The notes under the pieces are model-generated. The model was not told where the DNA came from. It saw nothing but the letters and a program-made list of their open reading frames with translations, and searched no databases. DNA of 64,000 nucleotides, from the NCBI GenBank assembly GCA_020436085.1, contig JAGQYM010000009.1, positions 1 to 64,000 on the forward strand, in the 5' to 3' direction. A program made the position numbers and the translations under genes. Of this stretch, positions 35,985 through 44,696 are shown in pieces; positions within the stretch are counted from its first letter, which is position 1; each line of letters opens with the position of its first letter. The stretch is from Cyclobacteriaceae bacterium. GTDB taxonomy: Bacteria; Bacteroidota; Bacteroidia; Cytophagales; Cyclobacteriaceae.

Positions 35985-36902
35985 ATGAAGAAGTTGAAAT
36001 TATTCTTTGTCTTGGCGGCCCTAATCACAGTTGTGATCGCCTGCAACCAACGCGCGCTTTCACAGAATGACAACACGAGCTTGTATGATACCGAGGCGTT
36101 CAAAAATTACTGGTACGCTGGTAAAGCTGAAGTAAACGCCTACAATCTTGATCAATCTCGCTATGGAGAAAATCGAGATGGAAAGGCTATGCTCATCTTT
36201 GTGACTGAAGGTTTCTCAAAATCAAAACAAGTGAAGCTTGACGACCCTGAAGCTGCTGGTAACGATAAAGTCACGGTGATGAAGCTTAATTACACAAAGA
36301 ATTTCGTCACGGGTATCTATCCCTACTCTATGATGCTGTCCGCATTTACGCCTATAAGCAGAAATCAATTTCCCAATACTATGAAAGTGACAATGACCTC
36401 TCAGGAATGGTGCGGTCATGTATTTTCTCAAATGAATTTACAGAGAAATAAATACAAGGTAGACAGCTACTCGTATTTTGAAAGCGAAGGGGACACCCAT
36501 TTTGATTCAGACATAGTACTTCTGGAAGATGAGTTGTTTAATCTCATTCGCATTGATCCGGATCATATACCGATGGGGGAAGTGAAAATCATGCCCGGTC
36601 TTTTTTTTACACGCTTGAAACATAAAAATCTAAAACCAACGGAAGCAACGATCGAAAGAAAAGAAATGGAATCGAGGGTCATTTATAAAGTTTCATTTCC
36701 GGAGAGAACCCTTGAAATACAGGTTGAAAAAGACTTTCCACATAAGATCCTGGGCTGGCAGGAACAGTTTAATGAAGGCGATCAGATACAAACCACAACT
36801 GCTACGCTCGACAAAACACTTTACATCGACTACTGGAGAAAAAATAAAAAAGAATTTAACGTACTTCGCGATTCACTCGGGCTATCCCGCACAAACTACT
36901 AG
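35985..36902 (+). CDS. Putative lipoprotein of a conserved Bacteroidota family
   Basis: Encodes 305 residues. It has a lipobox (TVVIAC, Cys20) and a mature domain of about 280 residues starting FKNYWYAGKAEVNAYNLDQSRYGE, with conserved-looking aromatic and acidic patches (EWCGHVFSQMNL; YFESEGDTHFD). I believe this kind of protein is widespread in Bacteroidota and has sometimes carried a septum-formation-inhibitor label without basis; no Maf motif is seen. A TAGTTTTT with one mismatch to the -7 box sits 5 nt before the ATG. Function unknown; its start is followed 3 nt after its stop by the aminotransferase gene, so it probably leads that unit. Confidence 0.75.
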   Translation: MKKLKLFFVLAALITVVIACNQRALSQNDNTSLYDTEAFKNYWYAGKAEVNAYNLDQSRYGENRDGKAMLIFVTEGFSKSKQVKLDDPEAAGNDKVTVMKLNYTKNFVTGIYPYSMMLSAFTPISRNQFPNTMKVTMTSQEWCGHVFSQMNLQRNKYKVDSYSYFESEGDTHFDSDIVLLEDELFNLIRIDPDHIPMGEVKIMPGLFFTRLKHKNLKPTEATIERKEMESRVIYKVSFPERTLEIQVEKDFPHKILGWQEQFNEGDQIQTTTATLDKTLYIDYWRKNKKEFNVLRDSLGLSRTNY

Positions 36903-36905
36903 TTG

Positions 36906-38054
36906 ATGTTAAAATCCCAGCGCTCAAAGTTCTCCCTACCCAAAGGTTCAATCTATCTTAACTGCGGATACATGTCTCCGCTAATGAAAAGTGTAGAGAA
37001 GGCAGGATTAAAAGGTATGAGTGGCAAACGAAACCCCGCAGCCATTTCGGCCACTGACTTCTTCACCACTGGAGAAGTTTTGAGAAAGGAATTTGCCAAA
37101 CTGATCAATGCCCCTGTAGCCAATCGCATTGTAATCATTCCATCTGCTTCTTATGGATTGGCCAATGCCGCCAACAACATCAAGCTAAAAAAAGGAGAAA
37201 AAGTAATTGTTGCAGGAGAACAGTTTCCAAGCAATTATTATCCATGGCATCAGCTGTGCAAGGAAACAGGCGCTACTCTTCAAACCATCTCTGCGCCTGA
37301 CACGAAAACGCAGCGTGGCAAAAAGTGGAATGAAAAGATTCTTGAAGCTATCGACAGCAGTACACGGTTGGTTGCACTTGGCAATATCCATTGGGCCGAT
37401 GGCACATTGTTCGACCTCAAAAAGATTCGCAAAAGAACCTTGGAGACTGGAACGCTGCTTGTCATTGATGGCACACAGTCGGTCGGAGCTCTTCCATTTG
37501 ATGTTAAATCAATTCAACCTGATGCTTTGATATGCGCGGGTTACAAGTGGCTTATGGGCCCCTACTCTATCGGGCTAGCCTACTATGGTCCAGCCTTTGA
37601 CAATGGTAACCCAATCGAAGAGAATTGGATCAATCGCCTCAACAGTGAAGATTTTGCTGGACTAATAAATTATCAGGACGCTTATCACCACGGAGCGTTA
37701 CGATACGAGGTGGGTGAGCACAGTAATTTTATTTTGGTGCCCATGTTATTGGAAGCCCTTCGCCAGGTGAATCAATGGGGCCCTAAAAATATTCAGGAGT
37801 ATTGCGGTAAAATTTCGTTTCGGACAGTCGAGCTGTTAAAGGAAAATGGATTTTGGGTTGAGGATGATTCGTTCAGGGCGAAACACCTGTTCGGTGTGAG
37901 GGTGCCCGCATCAAAAGACATTAATGTGATCAAGTCTAAACTACAGAAAAATAAGATATCCGTTTCTTACCGCGGTGATGCCATCAGGATATCACCACAT
38001 CTGTATAATCAGGAGAAGGATTTAATAACGCTTGCTCGCGTTCTTCTTTCCTAA
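36906..38054 (+). CDS. Class V aminotransferase (PLP-dependent)
   Basis: Encodes 382 residues from ATG 36906 (a TTG directly before it is the alternative). Fold-type I PLP enzyme of the NifS/kynureninase-like group. Seen: IDGTQSVGALPFDV with Asp188, which contacts the PLP ring nitrogen, CAGYKWLMGP with the Schiff-base Lys214, and the C-terminal domain closing with RISPHLYNQEKDL. No mobile loop Cys of a cysteine desulfurase was noticed, so it is probably an aminotransferase or isopenicillin-N-epimerase-like enzyme; the substrate is unknown. It lies between the lipoprotein gene (3 nt) and the EamA transporter gene (3 nt), suggesting one transcript. Confidence 0.88.
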   Translation: MLKSQRSKFSLPKGSIYLNCGYMSPLMKSVEKAGLKGMSGKRNPAAISATDFFTTGEVLRKEFAKLINAPVANRIVIIPSASYGLANAANNIKLKKGEKVIVAGEQFPSNYYPWHQLCKETGATLQTISAPDTKTQRGKKWNEKILEAIDSSTRLVALGNIHWADGTLFDLKKIRKRTLETGTLLVIDGTQSVGALPFDVKSIQPDALICAGYKWLMGPYSIGLAYYGPAFDNGNPIEENWINRLNSEDFAGLINYQDAYHHGALRYEVGEHSNFILVPMLLEALRQVNQWGPKNIQEYCGKISFRTVELLKENGFWVEDDSFRAKHLFGVRVPASKDINVIKSKLQKNKISVSYRGDAIRISPHLYNQEKDLITLARVLLS

Positions 38055-38057
38055 CGC

Positions 38058-38984
38058 ATGAGCAACAAGACATCTGCATATTTTGTAGGTGGTATTCTCA
38101 TTACCATACTGGGCTCTATCTGTTTTTCAGCGAAAGCGATCTTCGTGAAGTTGGCATATGTGGAAACAGCTATTGATGCCGTCTCATTGCTGGCGCTAAG
38201 GATGATCTTCTCGATTCCATTTTTTCTTGGGTCTGCGTTGATCACCTCTTCAAAAAAAGACAATGTCAAATTCACCACCAAACAATGGATATACATCGCG
38301 CTGATCGGCTGTCTTGGTTACTATATCAGTAGCCTTCTCGATTTCCTCGGCCTGTTGTACATCTCTGCGGGTATGGAGCGGTTGATTCTGTTTATGTATC
38401 CGACACTTGTAGTGCTCATGTCTTCCATCATTTTCAAAGAAAAGATTTCAACCCGTCAGTGGGTAGCATTGGTACTAACATATGCGGGGCTTGTCATTGC
38501 CTTTCTTGGTGAAGTTTCCATGGGAGCATCTTCTGAAGAAAACTTTTATCTCGGGTGTCTTTTTGTGTTTGCCTGCGCTGTCACATTCGCAGCTTATGTG
38601 GTAGGTAGTGGCAAGTTGATACCCATGGTTGGGCCTGTAAAATTTAACAGCTACGCGATGAGTTTTGCTGCAGTCGGAGTTCTGCTTCATTATTTTTTTA
38701 CCAGCAATCAATCGTTATTTCATCTGGATGAGAAGGTGTACATTTTCAGTTTTCTGATGGCTGTGATTTCAACTGTGATCCCATCTTACCTGCGATCAGA
38801 AGGAATAAAAAGAATTGGACCAGAGAACTCAGCCATAGTTACCAGCATTGGCCCTGCGTCTACGATTATTCAGGCGAATATTTTTCTTGGGGAACCGATT
38901 TTTGCGCTACAAATAGCAGGAACAGCGTTGATTCTCGCAGGAGTGATGTTGATTGGATGGAGGGCAAAAAGAAATCTCTCCTGA
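38058..38984 (+). CDS. EamA/DMT-family transporter
   Basis: Encodes 308 residues with ten predicted membrane helices in two five-helix EamA repeats (first about 8-145, second about 157-300). Typical second-repeat end: GPENSAIVTSIGPASTIIQANIFLGEP. Members export amino acids and other metabolites from the cytoplasm. It begins 3 nt after the class V aminotransferase gene, so it may export a product of that enzyme, which is inference. Its stop is 1 bp from that of the convergent SnoaL-like gene. Confidence 0.9.
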   Translation: MSNKTSAYFVGGILITILGSICFSAKAIFVKLAYVETAIDAVSLLALRMIFSIPFFLGSALITSSKKDNVKFTTKQWIYIALIGCLGYYISSLLDFLGLLYISAGMERLILFMYPTLVVLMSSIIFKEKISTRQWVALVLTYAGLVIAFLGEVSMGASSEENFYLGCLFVFACAVTFAAYVVGSGKLIPMVGPVKFNSYAMSFAAVGVLLHYFFTSNQSLFHLDEKVYIFSFLMAVISTVIPSYLRSEGIKRIGPENSAIVTSIGPASTIIQANIFLGEPIFALQIAGTALILAGVMLIGWRAKRNLS

Positions 38985-38985
38985 C

Positions 38986-39423
38986 TCAGAATCCCCACTT
39001 TAGGGAAAGAATTTTCCATCGATCGTCAACCTTCTGAAGCGTCATAAAATAGCGATCATTAATTTTCTTAATGCTTCCATCCGCCAGCGAAGTAGTTTCT
39101 CCGGTGGTATTGCCCACACACCAGGCTAACTTGTCATCAATGATTTGTGAATGATCAATTGAAATGCTCAATCTCAACTGCGTGGTTGCAAAAATGTCTT
39201 CATAGTTTTTTCGGATCGCGGCTTCGCCAATAATGACATCTCCTTTTGGAGGAAATAACACCGCCTCTTTTGCATAGGATGACAGGACTGCCTCAATATC
39301 ATTGTTATTGTCCGCGACAATAATTCCTCTCACTACTGCTTCAACCTCACTTTTTTCCGGTTGAACACAGTTGACCAGTATTGTCGAGAAAATAACAAAC
39401 CCAAAGATTCGCTTGACTTGCAT
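38986..39423 (-). CDS. Lipoprotein with SnoaL/DUF4440-like (NTF2-like) domain
   Basis: Encodes 145 residues. Lipobox ILVNC (Cys19), then an NTF2-like cone fold pattern: helices with IIVADNNNDIEAVLSSYAKEAVLFPP, then GEAAIRKNYEDIF and beta strands ending in RYFMTLQKVDDRWKILSLKWGF. Such domains bind small hydrophobic molecules or act as stand-alone enzymes; the ligand is unknown. It is convergent with the EamA gene and divergent from the YCII-like gene with only 32 bp between start codons (to ATG 39456). Confidence 0.85.
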   Translation of the reverse strand: MQVKRIFGFVIFSTILVNCVQPEKSEVEAVVRGIIVADNNNDIEAVLSSYAKEAVLFPPKGDVIIGEAAIRKNYEDIFATTQLRLSISIDHSQIIDDKLAWCVGNTTGETTSLADGSIKKINDRYFMTLQKVDDRWKILSLKWGF

Positions 39424-39455
39424 TTTATTTGTTAGTTAGGCTTGAAATCAAAACG

Positions 39456-40109
39456 ATGAAAACAATAATTCTAATACTCCTTGCCTTCTGCATAAACTGG
39501 TGTATTGCGCAGGAGGCACAATTTACTTTTGTTTTCTTAAACACGAGAACTGACAAACCCGAACTACCGAAGGAAGAACTCGATCAGTTGATGCAGGGGC
39601 ATCTCGCCAATATCAGACGGCTGGTGAAAGAAGGAAAAATGATCATGGCTGGACCTTTTGATGGAGGTGGTGGGATCTTTATCATGAATTCCAACTCCGT
39701 GGATTCGGTGAAGAACTGGCTTAAGACTGATCCGGGAATTCAGGCTGAACGTTGGCGTTTGGAATACTTTCCATACATACCGCGGGTGGGCTCTGCCTGC
39801 ACTGCCAAAGAAGATGCAGAAATGGTGCAGTATCAATTCATTCGGTACACGTCAAACATTACCAAATTCAACGTGCAAAAGGCTGGTGAGACATTTAAGA
39901 AACATGATGACTACCTGAAGCAGATTATCAAAACCGGAAATGTAGTTGCTGAGGGAATTTTTCCAAATCGCGATGGCGGGATATTGGTGATGCAAGGTGA
40001 TGTGGATCGAAACTTAATTGAGGCGGATCCTTCCATGGCTGACGCTGTGTTCACAATCGACTTCAAAAAGCTTTGGGTGATGAAGGGAAGCTTTTGTGAA
40101 ACACAATAA
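39456..40109 (+). CDS. Exported protein with two YCII-like domains
   Basis: Encodes 217 residues from ATG 39456, which opens a signal peptide (MKTIILILLAFCINWCIA); the frame is open from 39429. Two successive alpha/beta repeats resemble YCII-related domains: the first about 22-105 (FTFVFLNTR...MQGHLANIRRLVKEGKMIMAGPF...GGIFIMN), the second about 125-205 (YQFIRYTSN...HDDYLKQIIKTGNVVAEGIF...GGILVMQG). The usual His-Asp pair of catalytic YCII proteins is visible only in part (QGHLANI in the first; KHDDYLK in the second). The tandem form suggests an internal duplication giving a pseudo-dimer. Exported YCII-like proteins are uncommon to my knowledge. Function unknown. Confidence 0.75.
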   Translation: MKTIILILLAFCINWCIAQEAQFTFVFLNTRTDKPELPKEELDQLMQGHLANIRRLVKEGKMIMAGPFDGGGGIFIMNSNSVDSVKNWLKTDPGIQAERWRLEYFPYIPRVGSACTAKEDAEMVQYQFIRYTSNITKFNVQKAGETFKKHDDYLKQIIKTGNVVAEGIFPNRDGGILVMQGDVDRNLIEADPSMADAVFTIDFKKLWVMKGSFCETQ

Positions 40110-40162
40110 GTTTATTCAGTTCTTCACATACGTCATCAAAGAAATTATACCGTTTCGTCTTA

Positions 40163-42619
40163 CTATTCACTTCGCAATGTTTCAACCGGTTTTCTAAGTG
40201 CCGCTGAAACGCTTTTGTACGACACACTAAGTACTCCAATGATCATTGACCCAACGAACGGCACAACCAGCATAGTAAAGTCTTGACCAATCTTGATCTC
40301 ATAGTTTTGTAACCAATAGTCGGCACCGAACCACATGATGGGGAGCGCAATGACATAGGCCAATAATATCAGGATGAAGTACTCAGTGGTTAGCAATTTC
40401 ACAATGTTAGGCACGGTAGCCCCGAGTGCTTTGCGAATACCGACTTCCTTTGTCCGCTGTACCACTGTAAATGATGTTAATCCAAAAAGGCCCAATCCGG
40501 CAATTAGTACTGCAATCAGAGCAAACAGGTTGATCACTTTTAACAATTGTGTTTCCATTTGAAAATTCTTTTCAAATGCATCATCCAAAAACCAATACGT
40601 GAAAGGATCATCCGGGAAAGAGGAGGACCATAGAGAAGCGATTCTATCGACTTCTTTTCCTAGCTCACCTGCCCCAATACCTTCGGTTGTGTTAAACCTT
40701 GCCATTAAAAACCTTGCCCGAAATGGTGCTGGTGTAAATCTCGACAGGTAATAAATGATTGGAACCTCTTCATTGTTAAAGGCATGCTGCTTATAGTTCT
40801 TTACAACACCAATCACTGTTACATCAATTCGCGAAACGCTTGGCGAGTATTTCCACCAAAAAGTTCTGCCTATAATCTGCTCTGGGGTATAGCCCCATAA
40901 TTTTGCTGCAGCTTCATTGATCACCAGATGGGCGCTATCTGCCGCACTAGGATCAAAGGATCTTCCTGCCAAAATTTCAAGATCAAGCGCTTTCTCAAAG
41001 TCGTATTCTGAAAGATTCACATTCATGTATTGATCCACTGTGGAGTCCCCGTAAAGTTGAAATGGCGAAAACCAGTCGATGGGCTGACCCGGTAACAAGG
41101 AAATCTTCGAAGCATATTGCACCCGTGCCGATTCCTCTACACTGCTCTTGAATCGATCGTATTTGCTATCCATATTACCCACTTGCACCCGGGGTTCCTT
41201 CATCAGCAGCACCTGATCTCTTGTTATCCCCAAATCTCTCGTGGACATGAATTCAGTTTGCTTGTAAATGAGATAGGTGCCGCCAATCAGCAAAGGAGAA
41301 ACGACAAACTGAGTCAACACCAATGCCTTTCGCATTGTCAATCCTCTGTCACTGACGTCTATCTTTCCCTTCAGCACTTTGGTAATAGAAAAGCCGGACA
41401 TCACCATAGCTGGGTAAACCGAAGACCCAATACCCCCCAACAACAGAATAAGAACTGCGGCAACCATTACCTGATCCAGTACAAAAGGGAATTGAATTCC
41501 TAACCACGCCTGTAACCCGTCTTTGAGTAAAAGCAATAAATTAAAGGAGAGCACGATGGAAACAACATTGATAAGAACTGCCTCTACCAAAAACTGTTTT
41601 GCCAGTGCCAACTTGCTTGCTCCAATCACTTTCCTCACTCCCACTTCCCGGGCCCGCTCCAAAGATCTCGCAGTGGTCAAATTGATATAGTTGATCCACG
41701 CCACAATAAGTGTGACAATTGAAATAACCAATAGCAGATTAAGAGCGGTCTTGCTTGTGCCCGACTCCAACTCATCTGCAAAATTTGAAGTTGTGTGAAT
41801 CTCCTTGATCGGTTGCAGAAGAAAATCAAAATTTACATCGCGAGATCTATATTGCTCTCCCCAGGTGGCTTGAGCCAGATCATTTATTTTCTTTTGAAGA
41901 ACTACCGGATCGCCCTGCGTCTTCAAATAGGTTGGAAAACTATTCCATATCCAATTTGTGCGGGTTGGCCATTCCGGATGAATTACATCGAGATAGGTAA
42001 CGAAAGAAAACAGCATGTCGGGTTTGAAGTGAGAGTTAGCTGGTGCATCTTCATAAACCGCTGAAACTTCGTATTCAATTTCAATTTGACCTGTAACACG
42101 CAATGTCTTGCCAAGAACAGCTTCATCGTTTCCAAAATACTTTCGTGCCGAAGATTTGGATAGAGCGATTTTTCTCGTTCCCTTTAGTGCATCCTCAATG
42201 GTTCCTTCCTCCAGTTTGAAATTGAATATCTCAAAGAAGTTAGCATCTGCATAATACCCCTTACTCTCATCAAACAACTTAATCTCTCCATTTTCAACAG
42301 AGCTTATGGTACAATTTCCATCATTGTAAATTCGAGTAACTTTTTCTACTTCTGGAATATTTTCTAACAAGAGCGGGGCCAGCGGAGGCATCGCTGCGGC
42401 ATTCTCGGTGACTAACTCATTGTGCGAATACCTTTTGGTCGCCACTCTATAAATCGGAGAGCCCTTATGGAAGTTATCATAACTAGACTCAAATTGAACG
42501 AATTGAAAGATGAATATGAACACAGCCATACCAAGTGACAGGCCTGTTACATTAATAGCGAAGTGACCAGAATGTCTGTTGATGCTACGGAATGCAGTGA
42601 CAATGTAATTTCTGAGCAT
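40163..42619 (-). CDS. MacB/FtsX-type ABC transporter permease (copy A)
   Basis: Encodes 818 residues from ATG 42619. Layout: membrane helix near residue 20, a large periplasmic MacB-like domain (about 45-270), an FtsX block of three helices (about 285-420), a second helix and periplasmic domain (about 430-660), and a last FtsX block (about 675-800) ending RKPVETLRSE. This doubled form is typical of Bacteroidota. FtsX motifs include ARSLERAREVGVRKVIGAS and QRTKEVGIRKALGAT. No ATPase gene is next to it, so the ATPase is encoded elsewhere. It is about two-thirds identical, by eye, to the permease at 46483. Its start codon is preceded immediately by a hairpin (42621-42648). Possible roles are export of peptides or lipids or mechanotransmission. 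Confidence 0.9.
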   Translation of the reverse strand: MLRNYIVTAFRSINRHSGHFAINVTGLSLGMAVFIFIFQFVQFESSYDNFHKGSPIYRVATKRYSHNELVTENAAAMPPLAPLLLENIPEVEKVTRIYNDGNCTISSVENGEIKLFDESKGYYADANFFEIFNFKLEEGTIEDALKGTRKIALSKSSARKYFGNDEAVLGKTLRVTGQIEIEYEVSAVYEDAPANSHFKPDMLFSFVTYLDVIHPEWPTRTNWIWNSFPTYLKTQGDPVVLQKKINDLAQATWGEQYRSRDVNFDFLLQPIKEIHTTSNFADELESGTSKTALNLLLVISIVTLIVAWINYINLTTARSLERAREVGVRKVIGASKLALAKQFLVEAVLINVVSIVLSFNLLLLLKDGLQAWLGIQFPFVLDQVMVAAVLILLLGGIGSSVYPAMVMSGFSITKVLKGKIDVSDRGLTMRKALVLTQFVVSPLLIGGTYLIYKQTEFMSTRDLGITRDQVLLMKEPRVQVGNMDSKYDRFKSSVEESARVQYASKISLLPGQPIDWFSPFQLYGDSTVDQYMNVNLSEYDFEKALDLEILAGRSFDPSAADSAHLVINEAAAKLWGYTPEQIIGRTFWWKYSPSVSRIDVTVIGVVKNYKQHAFNNEEVPIIYYLSRFTPAPFRARFLMARFNTTEGIGAGELGKEVDRIASLWSSSFPDDPFTYWFLDDAFEKNFQMETQLLKVINLFALIAVLIAGLGLFGLTSFTVVQRTKEVGIRKALGATVPNIVKLLTTEYFILILLAYVIALPIMWFGADYWLQNYEIKIGQDFTMLVVPFVGSMIIGVLSVSYKSVSAALRKPVETLRSE

Positions 42620-42620
42620 G

Positions 42621-42648
42621 GTTGGCAATTAGGATTCCAATTACCAAC
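42621..42648 (-). promoter_or_regulatory. Inverted repeat with 10-nt arms abutting the permease start codon
   Basis: On the plus strand the arms are GTTGGCAATT (42621-42630) and AATTACCAAC (42639-42648), separated by 8 bp; nine of ten positions are complementary and the tenth would be a G-U pair in the minus-strand RNA. The hairpin ends 1 nt before the ATG of the permease. It could be an operator or an RNA structure hiding the start site. Upstream, TGTTCGA is repeated at 42669-42675 and 42679-42685 with an inverted CGAAC at 42698-42702. Confidence 0.55.
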
Positions 42649-42763
42649 GTGAGATTTTTTACTGAGGCTGTTCGATAATGTTCGAATTAATTGATTCCGA
42701 ACTTATCCTTACCTATTTCCTGCACTATAAGCCGCGTTTCCAAATTTGAACTTCCTCTATTCT

Positions 42764-44542
42764 CTAGTGTTCCAGAACAATCAGCCTCTCTTGAACTGAA
42801 GTCTCTCCATCTACGATCAATGCCACATAAATTCCAGGAGGCACATTCTGTAGGTTAAATCCTGTTGAACTTTCATAAACCGGAAAGATGATGTTTCCTG
42901 AGAGAATATTTGTCAACCTAAGTGAAGGGGATTCAGTAGTCACGTTTGTGACCATAACATAGTCGCGGGCAGGATTAGGATATAAATGCATCTCCTTCTC
43001 TGCCACGTAGTGACTTTCAGCGCTTACTATCTTCGAGTAGTCAAACTTGCCGTCAAAGTCTACTTGCTTCAGTCGGTAGTAGTTCATTCCCATTTCAGGG
43101 TTTACATCCCTGTATTCGTAAGCATGCTGATCAGTGGTAGTGCCGTTACCTTTCACCCAGCCGATTTTCTCGAATGTCTTACCGTCAATACTTCTCTCGA
43201 CAACAAATCCGTCATTGTCTTTTTCAGAAGCAGTTTTCCACGTAATGGTATTCACACCTTGTGATGCGGTGGCTTCAATGCTGTGCCATGTTACTGGCAA
43301 TATGCAGCTTGTCATGGCGTAGTTGAAGGTCACGCGGTTTCCTCCACCATTTTCAAAATATTCCAGCACAAGATTGTAGGTTCCTGCTGTAATACTGGTC
43401 AGAGCTGAAGTTGCAGTACGATACCCGTGGTCAGAGTAATCGTTGACCAACCAGGTAGAACCACCATCAATACTTAGACGCACACCGTCATCAGCACCGA
43501 TGGTAAATTGGTAGTCACCACATGAAAAGTACTTCTGCATTTTAAAGCGAACTGAGAAAGTTTCAGTTTGAAAATTACATCCAGTTGTTCCGCGTGTGAT
43601 GTTACTTCCTCCGAAGGACTCGTCAAAGATTTCGCTCTCAAAAATTTCTCCGAGATAGTTTGATCCAAAGTTATCGCGACCATCATATACATAACCAATC
43701 CATGAGCCGTTTCCATAAGTCACCTGGTCTCCGGCTACAGAGTTTGAATAGGCGGTAACGGTAAGCGTATTTGAATACGCAGTTGTTCCTCCTCTGGTAG
43801 CTGCTCTACGATAGTACAGTGTTGACCCTGCTGTAAAGCCAGCAGGAATGTCATAGGCCTCAGAAGTAGCACCGGAAATATTGGACCAGGTGCTGTTGTT
43901 TGATGATACCTGCCACTGGTAAGATGGAGTACCGGAAACGAACATTGCAGATTCTACACTGGTAAAAGCCGCTGGGTCGATGGGCAAACTCCCGCAGATA
44001 TTCTGACTGTCAGAAACAGTTCCTCCAAAAGAACTTCCAAGAAAAGTGTAATTAAAACTCACGCGGTTGTCGCCCGAGTTTTCATAGTATTCCAAAATCA
44101 TTCTAGTATCACCATTCAGGCGAACAATGGCGCTGAAGGTAGTATATGATTGAAGGTTCCATCCATTGATGGCATAGGTAGAACCATTGTCAACGCTCAG
44201 ACGAACACCATCATCTGCACCGATAGTTATCCTGTAAAATCCATTAGAGAAGGTTTTGCGCATCTTGTATCTGACTGTAAACGTTTCGGTGTTTACACTG
44301 CAACCGTTGATGGCATATGAACAGTTGCTCCCACAAAACGATTGATCAAAAATTTCTGATTCGGTATTGTATCCCTGATAATTGGCCGAAGTGAAATTGT
44401 TTGCGCCATCGTAGAAATAGCCAATCCAACTTCCGCTACCAAATGATGTTTCGTTTCCTTGCGCGCTTCCACACTGGCTATAGGCTGCTATCGATGCAAA
44501 GGTGCCCGCCAGAACTAACATGATGATTTTAAATGCTTTCAT
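42764..44542 (-). CDS. T9SS-exported protein with two PA14-like domains
   Basis: Encodes 592 residues. Order: signal peptide (1-22); PA14-like domain (about 30-180; GSWIGYFYDGANNF, FYRITIGADDGVRLSVDNG); an Ig-like stretch (about 200-268; SYQWQVSSNNSTWSNISGAT); a second PA14-like domain (about 275-412; GSWIGYVYDGRDNF, YQFTIGADDGVRLSIDGG); a fibronectin/Ig-like region (about 415-510); and a type A T9SS sorting domain (about 518-592; LYPNPARDYVMV, GIYVALIVDG). It is therefore secreted through the outer membrane and probably surface-attached. PA14 domains often bind glycans. Free of membrane helices after the signal. The promoter region upstream carries an ATCCCA-ATA-TGGGAT palindrome (44640-44654). 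Confidence 0.92.
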   Translation of the reverse strand: MKAFKIIMLVLAGTFASIAAYSQCGSAQGNETSFGSGSWIGYFYDGANNFTSANYQGYNTESEIFDQSFCGSNCSYAINGCSVNTETFTVRYKMRKTFSNGFYRITIGADDGVRLSVDNGSTYAINGWNLQSYTTFSAIVRLNGDTRMILEYYENSGDNRVSFNYTFLGSSFGGTVSDSQNICGSLPIDPAAFTSVESAMFVSGTPSYQWQVSSNNSTWSNISGATSEAYDIPAGFTAGSTLYYRRAATRGGTTAYSNTLTVTAYSNSVAGDQVTYGNGSWIGYVYDGRDNFGSNYLGEIFESEIFDESFGGSNITRGTTGCNFQTETFSVRFKMQKYFSCGDYQFTIGADDGVRLSIDGGSTWLVNDYSDHGYRTATSALTSITAGTYNLVLEYFENGGGNRVTFNYAMTSCILPVTWHSIEATASQGVNTITWKTASEKDNDGFVVERSIDGKTFEKIGWVKGNGTTTDQHAYEYRDVNPEMGMNYYRLKQVDFDGKFDYSKIVSAESHYVAEKEMHLYPNPARDYVMVTNVTTESPSLRLTNILSGNIIFPVYESSTGFNLQNVPPGIYVALIVDGETSVQERLIVLEH

Positions 44543-44639
44543 AACAATTCTCCGTTATTCGAAGCTGAATAAAGAAGAACTGTGCCAGCTAGCTTTTATG
44601 CACTTTTGGAGCTATTCTAAGGGTTTCAACGGAGATTTT

Positions 44640-44654
44640 ATCCCAATATGGGAT
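44640..44654. promoter_or_regulatory. Palindrome upstream of the PA14/T9SS gene
   Basis: ATCCCA (44640-44645) and TGGGAT (44649-44654) form a perfect inverted repeat with a 3-bp centre, 98 bp before the start at 44542. A further TTCCCA half-site follows at 44661-44666. It could be an operator, or end-of-gene structure for the convergent side; only the symmetry is seen. Confidence 0.35.
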
Positions 44655-44696
44655 TCTCAATTCCCAAAGATTGATGATTTACCAATTTAGAGAAGG

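Noticed and set aside
35985-36902. Septum-formation inhibitor Maf label for the lipoprotein
   Set aside because: No Maf/Ham1-type nucleotide-binding motif is present and the protein has a lipobox; the label seems to be an old propagated name.
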